A stretch of DNA of 33,366 bases from NCBI GenBank assembly GCA_027492675.1, contig JAPUEI010000066.1:4954-38319 (forward strand), in the 5' to 3' direction. Positions within the stretch are counted from its first letter, which is position 1, and every line of letters starts with the position of its first letter. A program made the translations under genes and the position numbers. The notes beneath the pieces are model-generated. The model worked only from the letters and a program-made list of their open reading frames with translations, was not told the DNA's origin and made no database searches. The DNA is from Propionibacteriaceae bacterium (GTDB taxonomy: Bacteria; Actinomycetota; Actinomycetes; Propionibacteriales; Propionibacteriaceae). Shown piece after piece: positions 24,472-32,643 of the stretch.

Positions 24472-24861
24472 GTGCAGGCGGGGCTTCTTCTTCGGCGCGA
24501 CCATGCCGACCCAGCGCAGCAGCACGTAGCCGACCGCGCCCACCACCCCGAAGATCACCAACGACATCGGTACGACGGGCCAGCTGACACCGATGCTGGT
24601 GCCGCCGATGGCGGTGATCAAGACGTACAGGCCGAGCAGGACGGACATGCCCATCCCGAGGACTCCGAGCATCAGCATCACGCCCCCGGCGCCCGCGACC
24701 AACGCCTTGCCGATCGCGACGAGGACGCCCTTCGCGCCGGGCGTCTCCGACAGCACGCGGTGCCCGCGGCGCGGGGTCACCGACGCCCGCAGCTGCTCCC
24801 AGAACGTCGGCGGCGCCTGCTCGGCCTCGAAGATCGGCCGGTCGTCGTCGGGCGTGGTCAC
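24469..24861 (-). CDS. Small two-span membrane protein, 130 aa
   Basis: GTG 24861 is preferred because TACCCT lies exactly 6 nt upstream (leaderless); the longer frame to 24891 would place that box inside the gene. An acidic N-terminus (TTPDDDRPIFEAEQAPP) and a basic stretch (TPRRGHRVLSETPGAKG) precede two hydrophobic segments, about 45-85 (long, probably two helices: VLVAIGKALVAGAGGVMLML, GVLGMGMSVLLGLYVLITAI) and about 95-120. The tail is basic (APKKKPRLH). Not recognised. It is upstream of the kinase on the same strand and could be a substrate or be co-transcribed with it. Confidence 0.7.
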   Translation of the reverse strand: MTTPDDDRPIFEAEQAPPTFWEQLRASVTPRRGHRVLSETPGAKGVLVAIGKALVAGAGGVMLMLGVLGMGMSVLLGLYVLITAIGGTSIGVSWPVVPMSLVIFGVVGAVGYVLLRWVGMVAPKKKPRLH

Positions 24862-24867
24862 GGGGTC

Positions 24868-24873
24868 AGGGTA
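24868..24873 (-). promoter_or_regulatory. -10 box TACCCT for a leaderless start
   Basis: TACCCT, 6 nt, then GTG 24861 on the minus strand. Confidence 0.55.
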
Positions 24874-24886
24874 CGCGCGAGTGACC

Positions 24887-24960
24887 TGCACTCAGTGACG
24901 CATAGCCGCTCGCCGATCTCTCCACGCACCGGTGAACACGTAGGTGTCACTGAATGTAGG
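24887..24960. repeat. Imperfect inverted repeat downstream of the VWA operon
   Basis: Arms of about 19 bp (24887-24905 and 24942-24960), sharing a perfect TCAGTGAC/GTCACTGA core, flank a 36-bp centre. It begins 11 bp after the VWA stop, so it may form the operon terminator or be a palindromic repeat element. Confidence 0.5.
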
Positions 24961-24970
24961 TGCCGACGGG

Positions 24971-26134
24971 TCAGCGCCCCGTCGCGGTCGCTGCGGCCCG
25001 ACCGGCGGCCCACTGAGCCACGTCGCCGCGGGAGATCGCGACGGCCATGAGGTCGGGGAAGGCGTCCGGTGTACAGGCGAAGCAGGGGATGCCGAACGCT
25101 GCGAGCGCGGCGGCGTTCTCCTTGTCGTAGCTGGGTTTTCCGTCGTCGTCGAGCGCCAGGAGGACGAACACGGTGGTGCCCGCGCCGGCGATCGCCGCGA
25201 GTCGACGGATCATCTCGGGCGACCCCTGCCCCTCGTACAGATCGCTGATCAGCACGAACACCGTGTCGCGGGGGCGCGTGATCAGAGGGGTGCAGTACGC
25301 GAGGGCGCGGGGCGTGTCGTTGCCCCCGCCGAGCTGGGTGCCGAAGATCACATCGACCGGGTCGCTCAGCTCGTCGGTGAGGTCGACGACGGCCGTGTCG
25401 TACACCACCAGGCTCGTCTTCAGCGCCCTGATGGACGCCAGCACGCTCGCGAAGATCGACGCGTACACCACCGACGTCGCCATCGACCCCGACTGGTCGA
25501 CGCACAGCACGATCTCGCGCGCGAAACCCGTCTGCTTGCGGCCGAAACCGATCAGCCGCTCGGGGATGATCGTGCCGAGGTCAGGCTGGTACGAGGCGAG
25601 GTTGGCCTTGACCGTACGGTTCCAGTCGATGTCGCCCGGCCGTGGTCGGCTGGTCCGCTGGGCACGGTTCAGGGCGCCCCGCACCGACGACCGCAGCCGG
25701 TCGGCGATCCGACGCTCGACCTCCTCGACCACCGTCCGTACCACCGTGCGCGCCGTCGCCCTGGCCTGCTGCGGCAGGAGCGATCGCAGCGACGCGAGGG
25801 TGGCCACGAGGTGCACGTCCGGCTGTACGGCGGACATCATCTCCGGCTCCAGCAGCAGCTGCTTCAGCCCGAGACGGTCGATCGCATCGGCCTGCATGAC
25901 CTGTACGACGGTGCTCGGGAAGTACGTACGGACGTCGCCCAGCCAGCGCGCCACCCGCGGCGCCGACGCCCCCATGCCGACCACGACGTTCTCCTTCGAG
26001 CCGAGCTCACCGTCGGACTGGTTGTCGTACAACGCACTCAGCGCCGCATCCATCCCCAGGTCGCCGGGCTCCAGCGCGTCGTTCGGCCCGTCGCCGAGCA
26101 ATAGCCGCCACCGCCTGGCTCTCTCCTCAGTCAT
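24971..26134 (-). CDS. VWA-domain protein, last gene of the MoxR operon
   Basis: 387 aa from ATG 26134 (the frame runs further up through repeat sequence). The N-terminal half (about 1-200) is helical with no named domain. The C-terminal von Willebrand A domain has a complete metal-binding MIDAS: DQSGS (213-217), T274 in GGGNDTPRAL and D298 in ISDLYEG. VWA proteins paired with MoxR ATPases typically bind a substrate protein through the metal site while the ATPase remodels it. It lies 154 bp after the DUF5682 gene, a gap occupied by two inverted palindromic repeats, so expression may differ from the upstream genes. Confidence 0.9.
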   Translation of the reverse strand: MTEERARRWRLLLGDGPNDALEPGDLGMDAALSALYDNQSDGELGSKENVVVGMGASAPRVARWLGDVRTYFPSTVVQVMQADAIDRLGLKQLLLEPEMMSAVQPDVHLVATLASLRSLLPQQARATARTVVRTVVEEVERRIADRLRSSVRGALNRAQRTSRPRPGDIDWNRTVKANLASYQPDLGTIIPERLIGFGRKQTGFAREIVLCVDQSGSMATSVVYASIFASVLASIRALKTSLVVYDTAVVDLTDELSDPVDVIFGTQLGGGNDTPRALAYCTPLITRPRDTVFVLISDLYEGQGSPEMIRRLAAIAGAGTTVFVLLALDDDGKPSYDKENAAALAAFGIPCFACTPDAFPDLMAVAISRGDVAQWAAGRAAATATGR

Positions 26135-26152
26135 CGCCGCACCCCCTGCCGG

Positions 26153-26193
26153 CCTTCGAGACGCCGCGCGACTGCGTCGCAAGGCTCCTCAGG
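26153..26193 (-). repeat. Palindromic repeat, copy 1
   Basis: Starts CCTTCGAGACGCC and ends GGCTCCTCAGG on the plus strand. It belongs to the TTCGAGACG...CTCCTCA repeat family frequent in Propionibacteriales-type genomes and forms an inverted pair with 26234-26276. Confidence 0.7.
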
Positions 26194-26233
26194 CAACCGA
26201 GATCGACCTCCGAGACCGCGCCCCATCCCGGAT

Positions 26234-26276
26234 CCCTGAGGAGCCTGTCGGCGAAGCCGATCGGCGTCTCGAAGGG
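26234..26276 (+). repeat. Palindromic repeat, copy 2
   Basis: Starts CCCTGAGGAGCC and ends GGCGTCTCGAAGGG. Inverted relative to 26153-26193 and closely similar at both ends to the copy inside the DUF5682 gene (28593-28635). Confidence 0.7.
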
Positions 26277-26288
26277 TCCCTCTCGCGT

Positions 26289-28658
26289 TCATCGCACACC
26301 CCCGAGCAGCAGACGTACGGTCTCGAGCGCGGCGGTGAGCCCGGAGATCGGCAGATCCTCGTCGGACTCAGCCGCGGCCGTCGCCTGGTCGAGCACCGCG
26401 ACGCGGTCGGCCAGCGCCCCGCGCTCGGGCTTGTTGAAGGCGCCGAACGCCCGGCGCATCACGGGCAGCACCTCGACGAAGTCATCCTCTCCGAGGTCGG
26501 CCAGCCAGCCGTCGATGAGCCCGAGGATCGCGGGATCGTGGATGAGCAGCAGCGCCGATCCTGACAGGAACCCCTCGGCGAAGGCCGCCCGCTCGAGCAC
26601 GGACGGTCCGTGCGACAGCGCCCGCCCGAGAGAAGCACGCGCCTCGTCGCCCTCGATCTCCCCGGCGTCGAGCAGGGTCCGGGTGAGGCGTCCGCCCAGC
26701 AGTCCCGGTACGTCGGCGCGCGCGAGCACCCTGCGGATCGCGTCCAGCCACAGCGCCCGCGCCTCCGCCGACAGCAAGCCGATCGTGCCGGTGACCGCGT
26801 CGAGGTGCGGCCGCAGGTCGGCTGCCGCTTCCGGCGACATGCCACCGATGGCGGCGGGCAGCCCGGCGGCGACCCGGGCGAGCATCGCCAACGCCACGGT
26901 GCCGAGCGCGGAGGTGTCGGTGCCCCGCACGGATCCGTACCGCTGTGATCTCGCCAGCGCCGGGAGGGCTTCCATGAGCTGCGCGACGTCCGCCTCGTGA
27001 GCGGCGCGCTCGTCCAGGGCGGTGAGCAGCGGCCCCAGCGCCTTCGGCAGCTCGGCGAGCAGGGCCTTCTCGATGCGGCCGGTGATGTCGGCGAGGGGGC
27101 CCGGATCCTCGATCAGGCACGCGGTGGCGGCGAACTCGACGGTGGTGCCGTACGCCGAGGCGACCACGATCGCCACCGCGAACTCCGGCTGCCACCGCAC
27201 CCGCCAGGCCTCTTTGAACGTCCCCGTGCCCGACACGTACGTCGACGTCCCCCACCCGATCCCCAGGATCCGCAAGCGGTGGAGCAGCCACGACTTGCCG
27301 CGGTCGGTGTCCTTGCGGAGGTCGAGCGTGAGGTCCTTGGGGTCGGGCGAAATGGCTAGTCGCAGCGACTTCGCCTGGGCGCGGAGGTCGGCGTCGAGGG
27401 GTACGAGAGGGGCGTCGTCCGGAACCGTACCCAGCTCCTCGCCCACGACGAGGTCGTTGGTGACGAACGCCAGCATCGGCTCGCGACCCTCGCACATCAC
27501 CGCGAGCGCCGCCTCCTGCACCTCGTCGAGGCCAGCGACCGGGCGACCGCGCATGATCGCGAGCGTCTCGGCCAGACGCGTGGCCTCGATCGCGTGCGCG
27601 CTGGAGACGGGCAGGTCGTGGGTGCGGAGCACGCGGGCCACCGCGGCGAACCAGCGCGCCACCACGTCGTCGGTCTCGCGGAACAGGTGCTGGTACCAGC
27701 CGGGCGACTCGATGCCCGCCCCGTAACCAGACGCGGCGGAGAGCCTTGAGTGGGTCCAGGGCACCCAGGTGGTCGCGACCTTCGCCTTGGGCAGCCCGCG
27801 CAGCAGCTTGGCGTCGTGGCTCGCGGGCGGCAGCTTCCCCGTGAGGGCCGGGGCGTGCCAGGCGCCGCAGACCACCGCCACCCGCTCGTGGTCGCGGATG
27901 GCCGCCCGCAGCACCGTACGCATCTGCGCCTCCCGTCGGTCCTCCTCCAGCTGGTCGGACGGGGTGCGGGGCGGGGGTGCGTACAGGCGCAGCTCGCCCA
28001 TGGCCTCAGTGATCGCGTCGAACGGGTCGATGCCCTGGCGCGCCTCGACGACGTCGTCCCACCACCGTTCGGGGTCGTCGTAACCGGCGGTGCGGGCGAG
28101 CACCGCGATGGGGTCTGTACGAAGGTGGTCGCGCTCGTCGGAGGAATCCGCGTTTTCGCACCCCAGATCGGTCGCACCCCCCTCATCCGGGTCCTCGCCG
28201 CCATCTGGGCTACCAAAACGCGGATCCTCCGGCAGCGATTCCTGCGGGTCGACCTTCGAGGGGGCCAGCGTCACCGCTGCCGGAAGGTCCATGAAGCGCA
28301 CCTCGCGGTGGTGCTCGACCGCCCACGCGAGCGCCTGCCACTCCGGCGAGAACACCGCGAACGGCCAGTACGCCGCGCGGGTGGGGTTGCCCACGACGTA
28401 CGACAGCAGCGCCACGGGCGGGCGTAACCCCTTGCCAACCCACGGTACGAGCGCGTCGGCCTCGGGCGGACCTTCGATGAGGACGACGTCGGGGTCGTGC
28501 TCCGCCAGCGCCGCCGCCACCGCGCGCGCCGAGCCGGGGCCATGGTGCCGGATGCCGAGCACCCGGACGGGGTCGGTACGGAAGGGGGTGGACCCTTCGA
28601 GACGCCCGGCGACTCCGTCGCGGGGCTCCTCAGGGACCCGAGTGGGACCGTCGGTCAT
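26289..28658 (-). CDS. DUF5682 family protein
   Basis: 789 aa; ATG overlaps the MoxR stop by 4 bp (ATGA). Residues about 8-22 are encoded by a palindromic repeat (28593-28635), so conserved sequence begins near residue 30. Motifs VLGIRHHGPGSARAV (H38, H39), DVVLIEGPPEA (E62) and VVCGAWHAPAL (about 265-272) resemble the GxxH and Glu motifs of the TIKI/TraB/ChaN/EreA superfamily, suggesting a hydrolase or metal-dependent fold in the first 300 residues; this is inference. The remaining about 450 residues are helical and uncharacterised. Such proteins are found next to MoxR and VWA genes. Catalytic activity is undemonstrated to my knowledge. Confidence 0.88.
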   Translation of the reverse strand: MTDGPTRVPEEPRDGVAGRLEGSTPFRTDPVRVLGIRHHGPGSARAVAAALAEHDPDVVLIEGPPEADALVPWVGKGLRPPVALLSYVVGNPTRAAYWPFAVFSPEWQALAWAVEHHREVRFMDLPAAVTLAPSKVDPQESLPEDPRFGSPDGGEDPDEGGATDLGCENADSSDERDHLRTDPIAVLARTAGYDDPERWWDDVVEARQGIDPFDAITEAMGELRLYAPPPRTPSDQLEEDRREAQMRTVLRAAIRDHERVAVVCGAWHAPALTGKLPPASHDAKLLRGLPKAKVATTWVPWTHSRLSAASGYGAGIESPGWYQHLFRETDDVVARWFAAVARVLRTHDLPVSSAHAIEATRLAETLAIMRGRPVAGLDEVQEAALAVMCEGREPMLAFVTNDLVVGEELGTVPDDAPLVPLDADLRAQAKSLRLAISPDPKDLTLDLRKDTDRGKSWLLHRLRILGIGWGTSTYVSGTGTFKEAWRVRWQPEFAVAIVVASAYGTTVEFAATACLIEDPGPLADITGRIEKALLAELPKALGPLLTALDERAAHEADVAQLMEALPALARSQRYGSVRGTDTSALGTVALAMLARVAAGLPAAIGGMSPEAAADLRPHLDAVTGTIGLLSAEARALWLDAIRRVLARADVPGLLGGRLTRTLLDAGEIEGDEARASLGRALSHGPSVLERAAFAEGFLSGSALLLIHDPAILGLIDGWLADLGEDDFVEVLPVMRRAFGAFNKPERGALADRVAVLDQATAAAESDEDLPISGLTAALETVRLLLGGVR
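28593..28635 (-). repeat. Palindromic repeat inside the DUF5682 coding region, copy 3
   Basis: Starts CCCTTCGAGACGCC and ends GGCTCCTCAGGG on the plus strand, same family as copies 1 and 2. It is in frame and codes for VPEEPRDGVAGRLEG near the protein's N-terminus. Confidence 0.7.
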
Positions 28659-29737
28659 CGGGACTCGTCGCGGGCGGCGCGGTAGAAGTCCTTCCAGTCC
28701 CCGCGCTCGCGGACCACGGTCTCGAGGTACTCCTGCCAGACGCTCGCGTCGGCGACCGGGTCCTTGACGACCGAGCCGACGATGCCGGCGGCGACGTCAC
28801 CGGCGCGGAGCACGCCGTCGCCGAAGTGGGATGCCAGCGCGAGTCCGCTTGTCACGACGGAGATGGCCTCTGCGGTGGAGAGGGTCCCGGAGGGGGTCTT
28901 GAGCGAGGTCTTGCCGTCCTCGGTCACCCCGCGCCGCAGCTCGCGGAAGATCGTCACCACGCGCCGGATCTCGGCCTCGGCGCCATCTGCCGGGGGCAGG
29001 TCCAGCGACCGACCGAGCTCGGCCACGCGTCGTACGACGATCTGGATCTCCTCGGCCGCCGTCGCCGGCACCGGCAGCACGACCGTGTTGAACCGGCGCC
29101 GCAGCGCGCTCGACAGGTCGTTGACGCCGCGGTCGCGGTCGTTGGCCGTCGCGATGACGTTGAAGCCGCGCAGCGCCTGCACCTCGGAGTTCAGCTCGGG
29201 GATCGGCAGCGACTTCTCGCTGAGGATCGTGATCAGCGCGTCCTGTACGTCGGACGGCATGCGGGTCAGCTCCTCGATCCGCGCGATCGTGCCGGACTCC
29301 ATCGCGACCATCACCGGCGACGGGACCAGCGCGTTGAGCGACGGGCCTTCGGCGAGCAGCCGCGCGTAGTTCCACCCGTACCGCACGGCCTCCTCGGGTG
29401 TGCCCGCCGTGCCCTGGACGAGCTGGGTCGAGGTGCCCGAGATGGCGGCGGACAGGTGCTCGGAGAGCCACGACTTGGCCGTACCAGGTACGCCGAGCAG
29501 CAGCAGCGCGCGGTCGGTCGCGAGCGTCGCCACGGCGGTCTCGACGAGGCGGGTGCTGCCCACGTACTTCGGCATGATCACGGTGCCGTCGGGCAGCGTG
29601 CCGCCCATCACGTACAGCACCACTGCCCACGGCGACAGCTTCCACGTGGTCGGCCGCTGCCGGTCGTCGATGCGCGCGATCGCAGCGAGCTCGTCGGCGA
29701 ACTCCTGCTCGGCGTGGGGTCGCAGCAGCTCGGTCAT
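28655..29737 (-). CDS. MoxR-type AAA+ ATPase
   Basis: 360 aa from ATG 29737 (GGAGGA site; ATG overlaps the DUF5691 stop as ATGA). Walker A is LGVPGTAKSW (K88, S89). The Walker B region reads IARIEELTRMPSDVQDALIT, with Glu-Glu (155-156) where most MoxR proteins have Asp-Glu. Sensor 1 is FNVIATANDRDRG (N199), followed by the arginine-rich SALRRRF. The C-terminal part is the helical lid. MoxR ATPases act as hexameric chaperone-like machines with VWA partners; the VWA protein two genes downstream is the obvious partner. The gene is embedded between DUF5691 and DUF5682 with 4-bp overlaps on both sides. Confidence 0.92.
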   Translation of the reverse strand: MTELLRPHAEQEFADELAAIARIDDRQRPTTWKLSPWAVVLYVMGGTLPDGTVIMPKYVGSTRLVETAVATLATDRALLLLGVPGTAKSWLSEHLSAAISGTSTQLVQGTAGTPEEAVRYGWNYARLLAEGPSLNALVPSPVMVAMESGTIARIEELTRMPSDVQDALITILSEKSLPIPELNSEVQALRGFNVIATANDRDRGVNDLSSALRRRFNTVVLPVPATAAEEIQIVVRRVAELGRSLDLPPADGAEAEIRRVVTIFRELRRGVTEDGKTSLKTPSGTLSTAEAISVVTSGLALASHFGDGVLRAGDVAAGIVGSVVKDPVADASVWQEYLETVVRERGDWKDFYRAARDESR

Positions 29738-31230
29738 GGACGTCCTCCATCGTGGGTCAGGAACGGTCGCAGAGCCTCGGCGATGACGGCTCTGACGGTG
29801 AGTACGGACAGTGCGTCGCGCCAGATCGTACGGGCGTGGCCACCCTCGGGCTCGCCCGCCGATCGCAGGCGTTGGGCCCAGCTCGGGGCCAGCAGGGCGG
29901 GCACGTGGCGGGCGAACATCGCCCACACCTCCGGGCCCAGCTGGTGGGAGGTGGCGCTCAGCAGGCGGCTGCCGACCTGGGTCGCCACGTCGGGGTGCCA
30001 CGGGCCGCGGGTGCTCGCCAGCACGGTCGCGACCTGGTCGGTAGGCACGGTACGTACGACCTCGGCGACGCGATCGGGCGGCAGGTACGGCACCAGTCGG
30101 ACGTCGACGATTCCCGCTCCGACAAGGGCGGTTGCAGCGATCGCATCACGCTGGCGGGCGGTCGCGGCGATGAGACCGGCACGGAGGTCCCAGCGCGGTT
30201 CGTCCTGCGGCAGCGTCGCCAGCTCGCCCACGCCGACGCCCGTGACCGAGGGCCACAGGCTCGGGGGGATTGCCGCGATCAGCGTGGTCAGAGCCTGGTC
30301 GCTCGACAGCGTGGCCGTGATCCCGTCACGGGCCGCCGCCTCGTCGGGCACCGGCGGCGTCAGGACGAGCGTCCGCGGGTCCTTGCGGAGCAGGCGGCTG
30401 AGCGCCGAGGCGTGGCCCTCGACGACCGCCACGGCGGTACGGGCGCGCGCGGCCATGCGCATCACGTACGCCGACCCGGGCAGACGGGCGAGTCCACCCC
30501 GTGCCATCGCCCGTACCCCTTCAGCCCTGTCGTCCAGGCACTGCTCGAGGAAGGGCTCGTCCGACGGCACGACGGTGGCGACGATGGCGCGAAGAAGGTC
30601 TGTACGGAAGGCCGCGGGCGACTGCTTCCACGCATCCTCCGCCAGCGCGCGGGCCGCGTCCGGGTCGGCGGCCCGCTGGGCGGCGAACCACGCCACCCGC
30701 TGCTCGCTGGTGCCGGTGTCCCAGACATCGTCGGCGGTCTCAGTGGTCAACTCGCGGCCCGCAGCCACGAGCTGCGCCAGGAGCCACTCGCCGCGGGCGC
30801 CGAGCACAGGGCGTACGACCGTGCGCAGATCCTGTCGGGCGAGGGCCAACGGGAGCAGGGCATGGGGCAGGCGAAGTCCGGCCGAGGCCACCATCGCCAG
30901 CGTCTCCGTGAGCACCGCGGCCCGGTCGTCGTGACGCCGGATCATGCCGCCTTCGCTGGCCAACAGCTGACCGAGGGCCGATTCCACCTGGTCGGGAACG
31001 ACGGGTCGGGTGTCGACCGGTGCCGAGGATGGGGCGGCACCCTCGACCCCCGGCGGGCTGCCTCGGCGCACCACCGCAGCGGCCGCCGCGGAGTCCAGGA
31101 GGCTGTACGCGAGGGCCTGCTCATCGTCGCCCATCGCCGGGACGTACGTCGCCAACGCCCCCGCCGACGGCAGGGTCGACCGCTGGCCGGTGCCCACGGC
31201 AGCGATGGCGCACAGGTCGGCGAACGTCAC
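29734..31230 (-). CDS. DUF5691 family protein
   Basis: 498 aa from GTG 31230, overlapping the SWIM gene stop as GTGA (the longer open frame overlaps the SWIM gene and is Arg-rich shadow). The protein is almost entirely helical and Ala/Leu/Arg-rich, with repeating units such as EDAWKQSPAAFRTDLLRAIV, EPFLEQCLDDRAEGVRAMAR and GLARLPGSAYVMRMAARART, which look like HEAT/ARM-type repeats. It probably acts as a scaffold or binding platform in the operon's complex. No catalytic motif is visible. The name rests on gene order and overall resemblance to proteins between SWIM and MoxR genes in actinobacteria, so the family call is less certain than the gene itself. Confidence 0.82.
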   Translation of the reverse strand: MTFADLCAIAAVGTGQRSTLPSAGALATYVPAMGDDEQALAYSLLDSAAAAAVVRRGSPPGVEGAAPSSAPVDTRPVVPDQVESALGQLLASEGGMIRRHDDRAAVLTETLAMVASAGLRLPHALLPLALARQDLRTVVRPVLGARGEWLLAQLVAAGRELTTETADDVWDTGTSEQRVAWFAAQRAADPDAARALAEDAWKQSPAAFRTDLLRAIVATVVPSDEPFLEQCLDDRAEGVRAMARGGLARLPGSAYVMRMAARARTAVAVVEGHASALSRLLRKDPRTLVLTPPVPDEAAARDGITATLSSDQALTTLIAAIPPSLWPSVTGVGVGELATLPQDEPRWDLRAGLIAATARQRDAIAATALVGAGIVDVRLVPYLPPDRVAEVVRTVPTDQVATVLASTRGPWHPDVATQVGSRLLSATSHQLGPEVWAMFARHVPALLAPSWAQRLRSAGEPEGGHARTIWRDALSVLTVRAVIAEALRPFLTHDGGRP

Positions 31231-32546
31231 AGGATCACCAGCTCTCCGCCGGACACGTACGACGTCGCCAGCAGGCCGGACGGCGTCAGCTCGCCGAGCA
31301 CCGTCACGGCATCTCCGCCTGTCAGCGCGAGAATCAGCTCCGGGCTGCTCGCGACCAGCGCCAGGGAGTCGCCCCCGTCGTCGACGATGCCGGGCTGCGG
31401 CGCGAGGACGATCCGGCCGTGGACGGCCACGGGGTACGAGCCGAGCCAGGGGTCCTCGGCCAGCACCGCACGCCACGTGGCCAGGGCCTCGGCGACGGAC
31501 GCCCGTGACGGCTCGAGCTCGGCGTGCAGATGGGTCTTGTGGGTCTGTCCGACCATCGCGCGGAGCGCCGGCCCGCCGGGGTAGAAGTGGAGGTCGGCGG
31601 TGATGGCGGAGCCCGGCACCAGGGAGGCGTCAGCCTGCATGCCGCGGGGCGTGAAGAAGAGGACGAGCGCCCATCGGCCGGTCGCCGTCCCGTACAGCCA
31701 GACGCGTCTCGTCGACACCTGCTCCTCGTCGGAGTCGCGCATGCCGACCACGGCCCAAGTGTCGGTGACCGGCGGGGTCGCGAGCACGGGCTCCTTGGGG
31801 ACGGTGAAGCCGAGGTGGCTGCGTACGGTCGCGCGCAGGTCGTCGGGGAGATCAGGCTGAGCCCAGGCGCGGGCCAGCAGGTGCAGCAGCCCGTACTCGG
31901 CGACCGTCTGGTCCAGCCACAGCGCGCTGCCGCGAGGGCCTCGCGCCTGGCGGGTGGCGATGCCCGTACGGTCGAGGTCGCGCAGCCTGCCCGCGACCCC
32001 GGGGACCTGGGCGTCGACCATGCGCGCGGCGAGATCGGTGAGGGCGCCGGGACGGGTGTGCGCGATGCCGGCGGTGACCTGGTCAGCGAGCCAGCGCTCG
32101 AGCTCCGCGAGCCCCTGCGAGACGCGCTCCTCGCGCTGCGCGGCGCGGGCAGCCGCCGCCGCGAGCTGTTCCTCGGTCTTCTCGGCGGGGGCCTCGCGGG
32201 TCGGCGTCGCCGTGCCCTTCTCCTGCTTGGTCGACCACTCCAGCGCGAACCGGCTGATCGACCCGCCCTCGTCGATGCGGCCCTCGGCCCACAGGTACAG
32301 CAGCGCCAACACGTGCTTGCAGGGGAACTTGTGGCTGGGGCACGAGCACCGGTACGTCGGCCCCGACACGTCGATCGCCACGCTGTACGGGGTGCGGCCC
32401 GAGCCCTGACATGACCCCCACAGCAGCGGATGCGACCACCCGATGTCCGACCACGGCACGGGCGTGGCGAGTCGGCGGCCGGCGACCTCCGACGCCGAGT
32501 CCGGAGCCAGGGCCGTGACCCGCTCCGTCGTCCACCGTTCGCCCAT
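31227..32546 (-). CDS. SWIM zinc-finger protein, first gene of the MoxR operon
   Basis: 439 aa. The SWIM motif C-x-C-xn-C-x-H is seen as YRCSCPSHKFPCKHVLALLY (C67, C69, C76, H78), usually a DNA- or protein-binding zinc site. It follows an N-terminal region (VPWSDIGWSHPLLWGSCQGSG) conserved in such proteins. An Ala/Glu-rich helical stretch (about 110-160) and a long uncharacterised C-terminal region (WAVVGMRDSDEEQVSTRRVW, ALVLFFTPRGMQ) follow. It has a leaderless-type start (TAGCCT, 6 nt, ATG), which would be the main promoter for the five-gene operon. Its stop overlaps the DUF5691 start. Confidence 0.9.
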   Translation of the reverse strand: MGERWTTERVTALAPDSASEVAGRRLATPVPWSDIGWSHPLLWGSCQGSGRTPYSVAIDVSGPTYRCSCPSHKFPCKHVLALLYLWAEGRIDEGGSISRFALEWSTKQEKGTATPTREAPAEKTEEQLAAAAARAAQREERVSQGLAELERWLADQVTAGIAHTRPGALTDLAARMVDAQVPGVAGRLRDLDRTGIATRQARGPRGSALWLDQTVAEYGLLHLLARAWAQPDLPDDLRATVRSHLGFTVPKEPVLATPPVTDTWAVVGMRDSDEEQVSTRRVWLYGTATGRWALVLFFTPRGMQADASLVPGSAITADLHFYPGGPALRAMVGQTHKTHLHAELEPSRASVAEALATWRAVLAEDPWLGSYPVAVHGRIVLAPQPGIVDDGGDSLALVASSPELILALTGGDAVTVLGELTPSGLLATSYVSGGELVIL

Positions 32547-32552
32547 GCGCCG

Positions 32553-32558
32553 AGGCTA
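32553..32558 (-). promoter_or_regulatory. -10 box TAGCCT of the SWIM-DUF5691-MoxR-DUF5682-VWA operon
   Basis: TAGCCT, then 6 nt, then ATG 32546 on the minus strand. About 85 bp further upstream lies repeat element copy B. Confidence 0.55.
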
Positions 32559-32643
32559 GCGGTCTGTACGGACGGGGCCCGCTCAGCGTCCGACGAGTCG
32601 TCTGAAGTGGGCGGGCCCCGAGGCCGACCGGAGCGACCTGGCT

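Noticed and set aside
28826..30934. 702-aa plus-strand open frame opposite moxR and DUF5691
   Set aside because: Antisense to genes with Walker motifs and overlapping starts; it is rich in Arg, Gly, Ser and Ala with no recognisable motif.
29752..31584. 610-aa plus-strand open frame opposite DUF5691
   Set aside because: Same shadow composition; the minus-strand gene has the GTGA/ATGA coupling expected in the operon.
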